Assembly: GCA_012959525.1 (NCBI GenBank)
Contig: DUDB01000036.1
Span: 38,850 to 102,849, forward strand
Length of the DNA: 64,000 bases
Reading direction: 5' to 3'
Origin: Planctomycetota bacterium
GTDB taxonomy: Bacteria; Planctomycetota; UBA1135; GCA-002686595
Positions 51,055-60,646 of this stretch are shown one piece after another (position 1 is the stretch's first letter; each line of letters begins with the position of its first letter). Both the position numbers and the translations under genes were made by a program. The notes beneath the pieces were generated by a model. The model was not told the DNA's origin and did not search any database. It saw only the letters and a list, made by a program, of their open reading frames with translations.

Positions 51055-53466
51055 ATGCGCGTCGCCCTAGTTGCCAACGGACTCCCCCCGCACGCCCGGA
51101 CAGGTGTGGAGACCCACGCCGCCAATCTGGCCAGCGCTCTGGTTCGGGCCGGCGTCGAGGTCGAGGTCTTTGCACCATGTCCCCTTGACGGTCTCGCGCC
51201 CTACGCCCAAAGGCGAGAAGGGCGCGGAACCGCAGAAGGGCCCTGGTCGGTGACCTGGATTCACCTCCCACCACCGGGCGGATCCAACCAGGCGCACGAG
51301 GATGCCGTGCACCGCGCCTTTGGCGCGTTCCTCGATGCGGAGCGCCCGGACGTTGTGCACTTCGAACACCTCTTGGGCCTAGGCCTGGGAGCCTTGCGGG
51401 CTGTGAATGAACGCAACTTGCCGAGCCTGTATCGGGCCCATGATTTTCACCTGATCAGCGATTGTCCAACCCTCTGCGCGCCGGACCTCTCCGACCTGGG
51501 TCCCCATGACGTGGACGGCCTGGCTCGGGCCAGAGTGGGCCGCGAGTTCCTGGATGGCTTCTCCGATCTGGGAGACCACCATGGCTGGGTCCTGGAGGGC
51601 GACCTCGACACCGAATCGGCCTCGCGTCTGGCTGCAATTCTGCATGGTCCCAGCGCGCAGGTTGAAGGGCTTGAAGCGGCGCGCGAGGTGATCATCGCCT
51701 GGCAGGCGATGGGTCGCATGATCGCCGCCGGAGTGGATCGGTGCTACACCAGCTCGCCTCGCTTGCTGTCACAACTTCAGGGCGGGCTGGGCCGCGCCCT
51801 GGAGTGTCGACCCGCGGGCATCGACGTTCAGGCTCTGGCGGGGGACGGGTCGCGTACGCCCGGTGAATCGCTTCGGATCGGGTTCCTCGGCGGCATCGGC
51901 AAGCACAAGGGGCTGCACCTACTTCTCGATGCATTTGAGTCGCTGCCCAAGGGGCAGGTGACCTTGCAGGTCCACGGTGGCGGCACGGATAGCGTGTACC
52001 GGGACCAGATGCGCGCGCGTGCACGGAATGTGGGAGCAGATTGGCGCGGAGCCTACCGCGCCCAGGAGGTTGGGGAGATCCTGCGAGAGATCGACGTCCT
52101 CGTCGTTCCTTCACTGTGGGTCGAGAATGCGCCCTTCGTTATCATGGAAGCCCAAGCGGCGGGATGCCCTGTGGTTGTGTCGCGTAGTGAATTCACCAAG
52201 GAACGCGTGCGCGAGGGTGTGGATGGGCTGTTGTTCGAGCGTGGGAATAAGGACTCTCTCCTGGAGACTTTGCAGCGACTGCTTGTCGAGCCCGACCTCA
52301 TGGAGTCTCTGCGGGCGGGAATCGAGCCTCCGCTGGACCTGAGCATCGAGGTGCAGGGGTGGGTTGAGATCTACGCCGAGCTGCAGGCCGAGCGGGGCGC
52401 AAGGACACCGGAAGCCATCCTGCCTGAGCACCTCGTGGGATTCTCCGGCCGATACCAGGAGCTTGATGGTCTAACCACTCGCGAGCTCTTCGCCCAAGTC
52501 TCACATGGGTTGGAGTCCCTGGCCGAGGGCATGGGCTTGGACGAGACGCCCATGGAATTCATGGCTCGCGCCGTGGGCCGCGGGGGCCGCCTACGTGATG
52601 AGACGAGCGAGGGACGTCGGGCTCTGGAGTGGGTTGAGGGCGAGAACCGAGCTCACTCCGTTGCCCTGTCGGCGACTCGCGAGCGGGCGGTCTGGCGCGA
52701 GGAGCAGCTCGTTGATCTAGAGGGGAAACTGGAATGGTATGCCCAGCGGATCGAACAGGGGAAGCAGGAAGTCGAGGGGCTGAGGGCGGAGTATCAGAGC
52801 TTGGCGGAAGCCAAGGAAGAGGCTGATGGGGCACTAGGGGACGTTGCGAAAGAGAAGAACTGGCTCGAGGCTCAGCTCGCCGACCGGGATGCCATTCAGG
52901 CGGAGCTTGAAGGCGGCCTTCACGATGCGCGCGCGGCACTGGAGAATTTCGAAGGAGAGCGCGATTGGCTTCGCAAGACCCTGTCCGCGGGGCGTCAGGA
53001 GTTGGGGTGGTTGAGCACCTCATTATCCGAAGCCAGCGATCGATTGGCTGCTCTGGAAGCACAGGAGCTCGAGTGGCAAGGAAAGGACGCCGAGCTGCGT
53101 GCCGCCCAGGAAGAACGCGCGCAGGTGGGGCAACACGTTCAAAGTCTGGAGGAGGACCTAGCTTCCTTGCGCGGACATGAGCACTGGCTGCGTGGCGAGG
53201 TGGGGGAGCTGCTCACGAGCATCCTCCCCCAGGATGAGAGTGCCGCTGGACAGCAGCCTGCACCCGATGATGTTGCGCGCAGCCTCACAGCCGGAACAAG
53301 GGAGCTGAAGCGCATCCTTGCGGAACTGAGTTGGAGGCGCGAAGAGATGGCTGCCGCCGGCAGCAGCGCCCAGTCCCTCCGAGCGAGAATCATGGGTGGG
53401 AATCTTGCCCAACGAGCCCGGCAATGGCGCACCCCTCGGGTGGATGGTGGTGAGGAGCAAGCATGA
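51055..53466 (+). CDS. GT4 glycosyltransferase with long C-terminal coiled coil
   Basis: 803 residues. Residues 1-440 form a GT-B glycosyltransferase: VALVANGLPPHARTGVETHA, RPDVVHFEHLLG, a His/Asp-rich insert (about 140-200), GFLGGIGKHKGLHLLLDA, and VPSLWVENAPFVIMEAQAAG. From about 490 to 760 is heptad-rich, Glu/Leu/Gln-rich coiled coil (EEQLVDLEGKLEWYAQRIEQ, EKNWLEAQLADRD). It ends with a short basic tail. Coiled coils fused to GTs can measure chain length (as in WbdD) or hold a complex; which applies here is unknown. It overlaps the GT2 gene by ATGA, so the two probably act on one glycan. Confidence 0.85.
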   Translation: MRVALVANGLPPHARTGVETHAANLASALVRAGVEVEVFAPCPLDGLAPYAQRREGRGTAEGPWSVTWIHLPPPGGSNQAHEDAVHRAFGAFLDAERPDVVHFEHLLGLGLGALRAVNERNLPSLYRAHDFHLISDCPTLCAPDLSDLGPHDVDGLARARVGREFLDGFSDLGDHHGWVLEGDLDTESASRLAAILHGPSAQVEGLEAAREVIIAWQAMGRMIAAGVDRCYTSSPRLLSQLQGGLGRALECRPAGIDVQALAGDGSRTPGESLRIGFLGGIGKHKGLHLLLDAFESLPKGQVTLQVHGGGTDSVYRDQMRARARNVGADWRGAYRAQEVGEILREIDVLVVPSLWVENAPFVIMEAQAAGCPVVVSRSEFTKERVREGVDGLLFERGNKDSLLETLQRLLVEPDLMESLRAGIEPPLDLSIEVQGWVEIYAELQAERGARTPEAILPEHLVGFSGRYQELDGLTTRELFAQVSHGLESLAEGMGLDETPMEFMARAVGRGGRLRDETSEGRRALEWVEGENRAHSVALSATRERAVWREEQLVDLEGKLEWYAQRIEQGKQEVEGLRAEYQSLAEAKEEADGALGDVAKEKNWLEAQLADRDAIQAELEGGLHDARAALENFEGERDWLRKTLSAGRQELGWLSTSLSEASDRLAALEAQELEWQGKDAELRAAQEERAQVGQHVQSLEEDLASLRGHEHWLRGEVGELLTSILPQDESAAGQQPAPDDVARSLTAGTRELKRILAELSWRREEMAAAGSSAQSLRARIMGGNLAQRARQWRTPRVDGGEEQA

Positions 53467-54407
53467 GTCTGCCCATCAGCGCCGTCGTGCCCGCCCTGGC
53501 CGATCTGACCCTCCTAGAAGCCAACCTGCCCCCTCTGCTGAGGGAGCTCGATGGGGTGGGCGGCGAGCTCGTCCTTGTTGACGACACGGGAACCGGAGTC
53601 TTGGCCGGCTGGGCGAGCGAGACTTTCGCCGGCTTGTCCGCCGACCGCCTGCGGGTTGTCTCTCGCTCGGACAATGGGGGTTTTGGTCCGGCCTTGCTCG
53701 ACGGCGCGCGCATCGCCCGAGGGGAGTTGCTCCTGGCTATGAACCCCGATGTGCGCGTGCGACCGGGCTTCCTGGAGCCTCTGATCCAGGCCATCCAAGA
53801 CCCTGAGGCCTTTGCCGTCTCACCGCGAGTTCTCCTGAACGGGGACGAGGCCAAGCCCGAATCTCACAATGCCCTGCGGCTGGAAGATGGTCGTCTGCGG
53901 GTCGCGCCTTGCGAGCCAGCCTCATCCACCGGCCCCACTCCAATTCCATTCGCTATCGGAGGTGCGTTCTTGGTGAGGCGCGCGGAGTTCTTGTCCGGTG
54001 GCGGCTTCGACCCTCTCTTCGCCCCCTTCTACTGGGAAGACGTAGACCTGTGCTTGTGTGCCTGGCGCAAGGGGCGGCGTGTGGAGGAAGTCCCGACCTC
54101 CGTCGTCGAGCATCATCACCGTGGGACGATCGGAAGCGCGGTCCCCGAAGACCTGGTCCTGGCTGCGATCGAGAAAAACCGTCACCTCCTGCTCTGGAAG
54201 CACCTCGACGAGGGCGAGGCGGCGCGCGACCACCTGACCTCCCTCTGGCGTGACGCCCTGGACGCCTCCATGGCAGGCCGCCGGGAGGAGCTGGTCTGGC
54301 TGGCCCTTGCGCTTCAGGAATTGCCTCGCGCGATGGACAGTCGCGATGCGCTGGGTGTCCAACCCATCACCATGCGGGCAGCCTTGCGGCTGAGCGATCC
54401 GGGCTAG
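53463..54407 (+). CDS. GT2-family glycosyltransferase
   Basis: 314 residues, GT-A fold. N-terminal SAVVPALADLTLLEANL, VLVDDTGTG, SDNGGFGPALLDGARIARGE, metal site MNPDVRV, IGGAFLVRRAEFLSGGGFD and acceptor-site FYWEDVDLCLCAWRKG: the rhamnosyltransferase-like GT2 pattern. There is no membrane helix. Translation is probably coupled to the coiled-coil GT4 upstream. Confidence 0.9.
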   Translation: MSLPISAVVPALADLTLLEANLPPLLRELDGVGGELVLVDDTGTGVLAGWASETFAGLSADRLRVVSRSDNGGFGPALLDGARIARGELLLAMNPDVRVRPGFLEPLIQAIQDPEAFAVSPRVLLNGDEAKPESHNALRLEDGRLRVAPCEPASSTGPTPIPFAIGGAFLVRRAEFLSGGGFDPLFAPFYWEDVDLCLCAWRKGRRVEEVPTSVVEHHHRGTIGSAVPEDLVLAAIEKNRHLLLWKHLDEGEAARDHLTSLWRDALDASMAGRREELVWLALALQELPRAMDSRDALGVQPITMRAALRLSDPG

Positions 54408-54485
54408 CTGAAGAGCAGCGCCCCGGCCGTCCGCAGTGCATTTCAAGCTAGCCCCCTACGGTCTACCCCGAGTACCCTCTCTCCC

Positions 54486-55955
54486 ATGGCCTGCCGCATG
54501 CTGAGTGCTTCGGTGCGTGTGGTGAACGCGCGCACGCGTCTGCCCTTCCGATTCGGGATGGGGGTTCTTACGGCTCAGCCCCATCTGCTGATCGAAGTTC
54601 AAGCGGAGTTCGATGGAGAGCGCGTGCGGGCCGTGGCGGCCGAGGGGCTTGTTCCCAAGTGGTTCACCAAGTATGCGGAGACTTCCTACGCCGAGGATCT
54701 CGCCGCCCTGCTGGAGGTGATCCGCAAGGCTCTGGAACTCGGAATGGCATTGGGAGAGCAGGCGAGCCCGTTCGAATTCTGGCAAGAGCTCTACGCCCGA
54801 CAGGGGGAGTGGGCGGAGGGAACGGAACACCCGCCCCTCTTGTGGAATCTGGGAGTCACGCTGGCGGAGCGCGCCATGATCGACGGCGCCTGTCGCGCGG
54901 CGGGCGTACCCTTCGGGTGGGCCCTGCGCAGCGGGATGCTGGGCGTGCGGCCCGCTGCCCTGCATCCGGAGTTGGAGGGCGTGGCCTGGGAGGCGTTGCT
55001 GCCCGAGGCACCTCTGAGGGAGGTGGTCCTGCGGCACACGGTTGGCTTGGCGGATCCCCTGACCGAGGCCGATGTGGGGCCTGGCGAGCGGGTGCTCGAT
55101 GGGCTTCCTCAGACTTTGGATGAGTGCATCGAGGCCTATGGGCTGACCCACTTCAAGCTGAAGCTCGCGGGCGACGGACAAGCCGATCTTGAGCGTCTGC
55201 GGAGCATCAGCCGCATTCTCGAAGGGCGGGTGGTCGCGCCCGTTGTCACACTGGATGGCAATGAGCAGTATCCGGACCTGGCCACCTTCGCCAGCGCCTG
55301 GGAAGATGTTCGCGGGGACCCGGACCTGGACTTTCTGAGGAGTCAGGTTCTGTTCGTTGAGCAGCCCCTCCCACGGGACGTCGCGCTGAACGACTCCACG
55401 GCTCGGGACCTGCTCGCCTGGGCGGACCGCCCGCCCATGATCATCGACGAGTCGGATGGAGAGATTCACTCTGCGCGGCTGGCCCTGGAAGTGGGTTATG
55501 TGGGCACGAGCCACAAGAACTGCAAAGGCGTCTTCAAGAGTGTGGCCAACGCCTGCCTGCTCGCGCACCGCCGGCGCAGCGCTCCCGAGACCACCTCTAT
55601 TCTGAGTAGCGAGGACCTCACAACCATCGGACCTGTCGCTTTGCTCCAGGATCTGGCAGTGGTGGCCAACCTGGGCATCACCCACAGCGAGCGCAACGGT
55701 CACCACTACTTCAGGGGTCTGTCCATGTTCCCAGCAGAGTTGCAAGAGGCCACGGTGCGGGCGCATCCCGACCTCTACCATATGCACTCCGAAGGGTTCG
55801 CGACCCTGCGCGTCGAGGCAGGCTGTCTGCAGGTGGGGAGCGTCGTGGACGCCGGCTTTGGTTCGGCCGTGGCGTTCGACGCCGCATTTGCCGTCCCCCT
55901 GGATGAGTGGACTCCTGATAGTCTGACCCAACCCGACCCCGAATCCTCCCCATGA
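54486..55955 (+). CDS. Enolase-superfamily enzyme (MR/MLE-like)
   Basis: 489 residues. The barrel carries FKLKLAGDG (acid/base Lys), metal ligands in TLDGNEQ, FVEQPLPRD and IIDESDGE, and GTSHKNCKGVFKS, which places a second Lys/His-type residue opposite. This is the mandelate-racemase/muconate-lactonising pattern: abstraction of an alpha-proton next to a carboxylate. At 489 it is about 100 residues longer than typical members. Substrate unknown. TACCCT ends 7 nt before the ATG (possible leaderless mRNA). It overlaps the next gene by ATGA. Confidence 0.83.
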   Translation: MACRMLSASVRVVNARTRLPFRFGMGVLTAQPHLLIEVQAEFDGERVRAVAAEGLVPKWFTKYAETSYAEDLAALLEVIRKALELGMALGEQASPFEFWQELYARQGEWAEGTEHPPLLWNLGVTLAERAMIDGACRAAGVPFGWALRSGMLGVRPAALHPELEGVAWEALLPEAPLREVVLRHTVGLADPLTEADVGPGERVLDGLPQTLDECIEAYGLTHFKLKLAGDGQADLERLRSISRILEGRVVAPVVTLDGNEQYPDLATFASAWEDVRGDPDLDFLRSQVLFVEQPLPRDVALNDSTARDLLAWADRPPMIIDESDGEIHSARLALEVGYVGTSHKNCKGVFKSVANACLLAHRRRSAPETTSILSSEDLTTIGPVALLQDLAVVANLGITHSERNGHHYFRGLSMFPAELQEATVRAHPDLYHMHSEGFATLRVEAGCLQVGSVVDAGFGSAVAFDAAFAVPLDEWTPDSLTQPDPESSP

Positions 55956-57250
55956 CCCTCATCCAACGCTCCCTCCTCTCCGCCGCCCCCCAAGCCATCC
56001 TCTTCGTCTTCCTGGGCCTGGGAGGACGAACGGCATGGTCGGCTCCCGCGACCCAGGAGGCTTTCGCCCTCCACAGCTTCGAGCGCCATCACCTGTCGGA
56101 CGTGTACTTCGCCGAGGGCGTGGCGGTGGGGGACATTGATGGAGACGGTGTGCAGGACGTGACCTCAGGCCCACTCTGGTTCAAGGGTCCCGGTTTCGAA
56201 CTTGGCGGGGAGATCAGACCCGCGGTCCCCCAGGACCGCGCGCGCTATACGGACCACTTCTTCTCATGGGTGCATGACGTCAACGCGGATGGGCACGCCG
56301 ACGTGCTGGCTGTCGGCTTCCCGGGCACACCCGGTCACGTCTACGTGAACCCCGGTCCCGAGCACCTGGACCAACACTGGAAGAAGCACGCGATCCTGAA
56401 CAGCGTCGCCAACGAGTCCCCACAATTCATTCAGCTGGTGGGCGATGGGACGCCGGAGTTGGTGTGCACCAACGGCGGGGCCTTCGGGTACGCGACGATC
56501 AACCCCCAGGCGCCCCTCGAGCCCTGGACCTTCCACCCCATCTCTGAGGTCGTGGCCCCGAAACAGTTCGGTCACGGTCTCGGCGTGGGGGACGTCGACG
56601 GTGACGGACGGCAGGACGTTCTCAGCAAGAGTGGTTGGTATGCGCAGCCCGCAGACCTGACTGGGGATCCCAAGTGGGCCTTTCACCCGGTCAACTTCGC
56701 ACAGCCCGGTGGGGCGGAGATCTACGCCTACGACGTGGACGGCGATGGGGACAGTGACGTGATCACGAGCCTCTCGGCCCATGAATTCGGGTTGGCCTGG
56801 CACGAGCAGATTCAGGAAGGAGGCGAGATTCGATTCACCAAGCACCTCATCATGGGGGCCAAGGCGGAGGAGAACCCCTACGGACTGCACTTCAGCGAGC
56901 TGCACTCGGTCGCACTGGCGGACATGGACGGCGATGGGCTCAAGGACATCGTGACCGGCAAGACCTACTACTCACACCACGAGCAGAGCACGGACTGGGA
57001 TGCGGGGGCGGTGGTCTACTGGTTCGGCTTGCAGCGCACTGCTGCGGGAGGCGTGAGCTGGGTGCCCCATCTGGCCGATGCCGACGCCGGAATAGGGCGC
57101 CAGATCGTGGTGAGCGACATCAACGCCGATGGCAACCCAGACATCGCGGTCGGGGGCATGAAAGGAATCAGTGTTCTTCTGCACGAAACCGTCGCCACGG
57201 ACGCGGCGGGCTGGAGAGCAGCCCAGCCCAGGCGGCGCAAGACGGACTGA
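55952..57250 (+). CDS. Secreted VCBS/FG-GAP repeat protein
   Basis: 432 residues. Signal peptide about 1-30 (cut after AWSA). At least six Ca-binding repeats: DIDGDGVQDV, DVNADGHADV, DVDGDGRQDV, DVDGDGDSDV, DMDGDGLKDI and DINADGNPDI, giving a seven-bladed integrin-like propeller. This type is very common in planctomycete secretomes. No catalytic domain. It is coupled by overlap to the enolase-type gene, an odd pairing of cytoplasmic and exported products. Confidence 0.88.
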   Translation: MTLIQRSLLSAAPQAILFVFLGLGGRTAWSAPATQEAFALHSFERHHLSDVYFAEGVAVGDIDGDGVQDVTSGPLWFKGPGFELGGEIRPAVPQDRARYTDHFFSWVHDVNADGHADVLAVGFPGTPGHVYVNPGPEHLDQHWKKHAILNSVANESPQFIQLVGDGTPELVCTNGGAFGYATINPQAPLEPWTFHPISEVVAPKQFGHGLGVGDVDGDGRQDVLSKSGWYAQPADLTGDPKWAFHPVNFAQPGGAEIYAYDVDGDGDSDVITSLSAHEFGLAWHEQIQEGGEIRFTKHLIMGAKAEENPYGLHFSELHSVALADMDGDGLKDIVTGKTYYSHHEQSTDWDAGAVVYWFGLQRTAAGGVSWVPHLADADAGIGRQIVVSDINADGNPDIAVGGMKGISVLLHETVATDAAGWRAAQPRRRKTD

Positions 57251-57332
57251 CGGATTCCCGCGGCGGACGGCAGGCAGCCCGGGGGAGATTTCATCACCTG
57301 CTGGGACGCGGATCGGGCAAGCTGTGGTCACC

Positions 57333-59591
57333 ATGCGATTACTCACATTGGCCACTGCGGTCTGCCTCCTCGTCGGTTCTCCGTGTCTGGCTCAGGATCC
57401 GCCACTCCGCCGGTTGGAGGCTTGCCTGGTCCTCGCCGGCGAGAATCGCGGCGAGTTAAAAGCGGCTCTGGCCCAGGCACCGAAGGAGCAGCGCGAGGAT
57501 CTGGAGTTCCTGATCCAGCACATGCCGCCCTCGGACTTGTCCTCTCTCTCCGCTGAGTTCCTCCTGGAACACCTGACCTACGCCCACCGCGCCTGGGCCT
57601 CCAGCCCCTGGAAGGAGCGCATCTCCAGAGAGCTCTTCCGCAATGAGATCCTGCCCTACGCCTCGATCAATGAGAGGCGTGACGCGTGGCGCCGGGATTT
57701 CCACGAGCGCTTCTCGCCCCTGGTGGCCGAGGCCAAGAGCCCCGCTGAGGCGGCGGCCATCCTCAACCAGAAGGTCTTCCCCCTGGTGGGCGTGCGCTAC
57801 TCCACGAAGCGACGCAAGGCGGATCAGAGCCCCTACGAGTCCATGGAGACCGGCTTGGCTTCCTGTACAGGGTTGTCGGTTCTGTTGATCGACGCCTGCC
57901 GCTCGGTGGGTGTGCCTGCCCGGTTCGTGGGGACGCCCCTGTGGGCGGACGGCAGCGGCAACCACTCTTGGGTCGAGATCTGGGACGACGGCTGGCACTT
58001 CACTGGAGCCGCAGAGCCCACCGGCGACGATTTGGATCGCGCCTGGTTCACGGGGCGTGCCTCCAAGGCGATACCCGCCGACGAGCGCCACGGGATCTTC
58101 GCCGTGAGCTTCAAGCACACCCTCCAGCGTTTTCCCCTGGTCTGGCATCCTGAGGCGGACTTCGTCTTTGCCGTGGACGTGACCGGGCGCTACGTCGCGG
58201 GCGATCTACCCTGGCCCGACGGGACCGTCCGGGTGCGTTTCTGCGCCACCGACGCCGATTCACGGCTGGCGGGCCGACTCACCGTTCTTGATGCAAAGGG
58301 GAAGCGTGTTTTTGAAGGGCAGACCCGTGGCGATAACTTCGACGCCAACGATCACCTCACGGGTTTCTTGATTCCCGGGTGCCGCTATGAGGCTCAGTGG
58401 AGTCAGGCGGGAGATAGCCGCAAGGTTCGCTTTCAGGTCGAGAAGGATGAGCAGTTGGTGAACCTGGAAGCTGCAGTGATTGGCGGTCAAGCACAAGGTC
58501 TGAACCGCAAGGAAGCCAAGGCTGTCGCTTCTGAACTTTGGAAGACCCACGCTGAGCGGATCCGTACTGAGCGCTCCGCTGAGATCAAAGCGCGAGTACT
58601 GGAGGTCGACGGTCAGCGCATGCCTTTCTGGTACAAGGCTTTTGGAAAGGCTCCTTCCGACGGCCGCAGTCTCTGGATCTCCATGCATGGCGGGGGTGGC
58701 GCGCCGGCCGCGGTGAACGACCAGCAGTGGGAGAATCAAAAGGGTCTATATAAAGTGGAGGAGGGGATCTATCTCGCTCCGCGTGCTCCAACGGACACAT
58801 GGAATTTGTGGCACCAAGGGCATATCGATGTGCTGTTCGACCGCCTGATCGAGGACCTGATCGTGCTCGAGAACATCAATCCGGACCGGGTGTACCTGAT
58901 GGGCTATTCCGCTGGCGGTGACGGCGTCTACCAGCTTGCTCCGCGCATGGCGGATCGCTTCGGGGCGGCCGCCATGATGGCCGGGCATCCCAACGAGACC
59001 GTCCCTGACGGCCTGCGCAATCTGGCCTTCACCCTGCACATGGGGGCCAACGACGCGCCCTACGATCGCAATAAGGTGGCTGCTCGCTGGCGCGACCTCC
59101 TGGCGGGTTTGCACGAAAAGGATCCCAGCGGCTACGAGCATTGGGTGGAGATCCATGCCGGCAAGGGGCACTGGATGGACCGCGAAGACGCTGCGGCGTT
59201 GCCCTGGATGGCGGCCCGCTCGCGGGATCTGAGGCCCGAGAGGGTCGTCTGGGTCCAGGACGACGTCACCCACAAGCGCTTCTACTGGCTGGCCGTGGAG
59301 CAGCCCGTCGCGCGCTCACGCATCGTGGTGAGCCGCAAGGGTCAGGAGATCGAGATCCTGGAGGCGCAGGGGGTGCAGACCCTTGTTCTGCGCCTGGACG
59401 ATTCCATGTTGGACCTGGATGAGGCCGTGCGGGTGTCCCAGGGGGGCGAGGTGTTGTACGAAGGGCAGATTCAGCGTCTTCGAAAGGTGCTGGCCAAGAC
59501 CCTGGCCGAGCGCGGCGACCCCAAGGGGATGTTCTGCTCGGAGCTGCGTGTTCAGCTTCGCGATCCGGACGAAGCCGGGGATCAACCCTGA
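57333..59591 (+). CDS. Exported transglutaminase-like / alpha-beta hydrolase fusion
   Basis: 752 residues from ATG 57333; signal peptide 1-20 (cut after CLA). A transglutaminase-like domain (about 140-260) has Cys178 in ASCTGL, His211 in GNHSWVEIW and Asp218. After a beta-rich linker (about 280-380) comes an alpha/beta hydrolase (about 410-640): oxyanion HGGGG (about 450), Ser526 in GYSAGG and His613 in KGHWMD, resembling PHB-depolymerase/feruloyl-esterase-type enzymes. A C-terminal beta domain (about 660-752) follows. Both triads look intact. The fusion suggests attack on a substrate with both amide and ester bonds, or cross-linking plus de-esterification. Confidence 0.8.
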   Translation: MRLLTLATAVCLLVGSPCLAQDPPLRRLEACLVLAGENRGELKAALAQAPKEQREDLEFLIQHMPPSDLSSLSAEFLLEHLTYAHRAWASSPWKERISRELFRNEILPYASINERRDAWRRDFHERFSPLVAEAKSPAEAAAILNQKVFPLVGVRYSTKRRKADQSPYESMETGLASCTGLSVLLIDACRSVGVPARFVGTPLWADGSGNHSWVEIWDDGWHFTGAAEPTGDDLDRAWFTGRASKAIPADERHGIFAVSFKHTLQRFPLVWHPEADFVFAVDVTGRYVAGDLPWPDGTVRVRFCATDADSRLAGRLTVLDAKGKRVFEGQTRGDNFDANDHLTGFLIPGCRYEAQWSQAGDSRKVRFQVEKDEQLVNLEAAVIGGQAQGLNRKEAKAVASELWKTHAERIRTERSAEIKARVLEVDGQRMPFWYKAFGKAPSDGRSLWISMHGGGGAPAAVNDQQWENQKGLYKVEEGIYLAPRAPTDTWNLWHQGHIDVLFDRLIEDLIVLENINPDRVYLMGYSAGGDGVYQLAPRMADRFGAAAMMAGHPNETVPDGLRNLAFTLHMGANDAPYDRNKVAARWRDLLAGLHEKDPSGYEHWVEIHAGKGHWMDREDAAALPWMAARSRDLRPERVVWVQDDVTHKRFYWLAVEQPVARSRIVVSRKGQEIEILEAQGVQTLVLRLDDSMLDLDEAVRVSQGGEVLYEGQIQRLRKVLAKTLAERGDPKGMFCSELRVQLRDPDEAGDQP

Positions 59592-59644
59592 GGGGATTCC
59601 CGACTACAATTCCGGCGGTCTGTACCACCTGTCCCAACCAGCCC

Positions 59645-60646
59645 ATGTCCCCCGACCTCTCCTCTTTCGATTCACTGGACTTTGAGGCGGCCGCCGCACG
59701 CCTTGCTGGCGTTGTGGAGCGCACGCCCCTGGTGCCCGTGCAGTTGCCACCTGAATCCGCCGACGAGCGACTGTGTGTGCGCGCCAAGCTTGAGAACCGT
59801 CAGGTGTGTGGGGCCTTCAAGGCCCGAGGGGCCTGGAACAACGTCGCCCAGCTCAGCTCCGAGGAGCGCGAACGCGGGGTCGTGACCTGCAGCTCTGGCA
59901 ACCACGGCCGGGCCCTGGCTTGGGCGGCCCAGCGGGCGGGCGTCAAAGCCACCATCGTCATGCCGCGGGACGCCTATCCGAACAAGATCGAGGCGTGCCG
60001 TGAATTGGGCGCACGAGTCGTGCTCAGCCGTGACCGGCTGGGGGCCGACGAGGACGCCGCCGAGCTGGCGGCGGAGGGTCTGGTGTTCATCCACCCCTAC
60101 GACCGGCCCGGGACCGTGGCGGGAGCGGGAACCGTGGGTCTGGAGTTGCTGCAGGATTGGCCGGAGGTGGAGCTCGTATTGGTGCCGGTTGGTGGCGGCG
60201 GGCTGGTGGCGGGCGTGTCCCTGTGCCTGAAGCGCGCCCTGGGCGAACAGGTGCGCGTGGTGGGGGTGGAGCCCGCCGGTGCGCCCTCCATGCAGCGGGG
60301 GCTCGCCGCGGGCGAGGTGGTCTCCTTGCCGGAGATCCAGACCTGCATCCAAGGGCTCTGCCCCACGAACTCGGGTGCCTTGAACATAGAGATCTGCAGC
60401 CAGACCCTCGATGACGTGTGGCTTGTGGAGGATGCGCCGGTGCTGGAAGCTATGGACTGGTGGGTCGCGCAAGGCGAGGTCGTGGAGCCCGCGGGTTCAG
60501 CGACCCTGGCCGCGGTGCGCGAGGGGATGATTCCTGAGGACTGGCTCCGGGATCGAACGGCGGAGAATCCGCTACGTGCCGTGATCGTCGTCTCGGGCGG
60601 CAATCCGGCACCCGAACAGCTCGAACAATCCCGGTCGCGCGCATGA
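59645..60646 (+). CDS. PLP-dependent threonine dehydratase / serine racemase-type enzyme
   Basis: 333 residues, fold type II. Schiff-base Lys in GAFKARGAW, SSGNHGRALAWAA, the phosphate loop PVGGGGLVAG, and SGGNP at the end are standard for L-threonine/serine ammonia-lyases. No ACT regulatory domain is present, as in catabolic TdcB. It deaminates Thr/Ser or related hydroxy-amino acids. It overlaps the next gene by ATGA although that gene encodes a lipoprotein. Confidence 0.87.
   Translation: MSPDLSSFDSLDFEAAAARLAGVVERTPLVPVQLPPESADERLCVRAKLENRQVCGAFKARGAWNNVAQLSSEERERGVVTCSSGNHGRALAWAAQRAGVKATIVMPRDAYPNKIEACRELGARVVLSRDRLGADEDAAELAAEGLVFIHPYDRPGTVAGAGTVGLELLQDWPEVELVLVPVGGGGLVAGVSLCLKRALGEQVRVVGVEPAGAPSMQRGLAAGEVVSLPEIQTCIQGLCPTNSGALNIEICSQTLDDVWLVEDAPVLEAMDWWVAQGEVVEPAGSATLAAVREGMIPEDWLRDRTAENPLRAVIVVSGGNPAPEQLEQSRSRA

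Noticed and set aside
36974..54407. One contiguous capsule or O-antigen locus
   Set aside because: The glycosyltransferases fall in three separate groups with unrelated genes and strand switches between them; no polymerase, flippase or sugar-nucleotide genes are present.
54456..55931. 491-codon antisense open frame over the enolase-type gene
   Set aside because: High-GC shadow frame; its translation is rich in Gly, Arg, His and Gln with no domain, while the forward frame has clear motifs.
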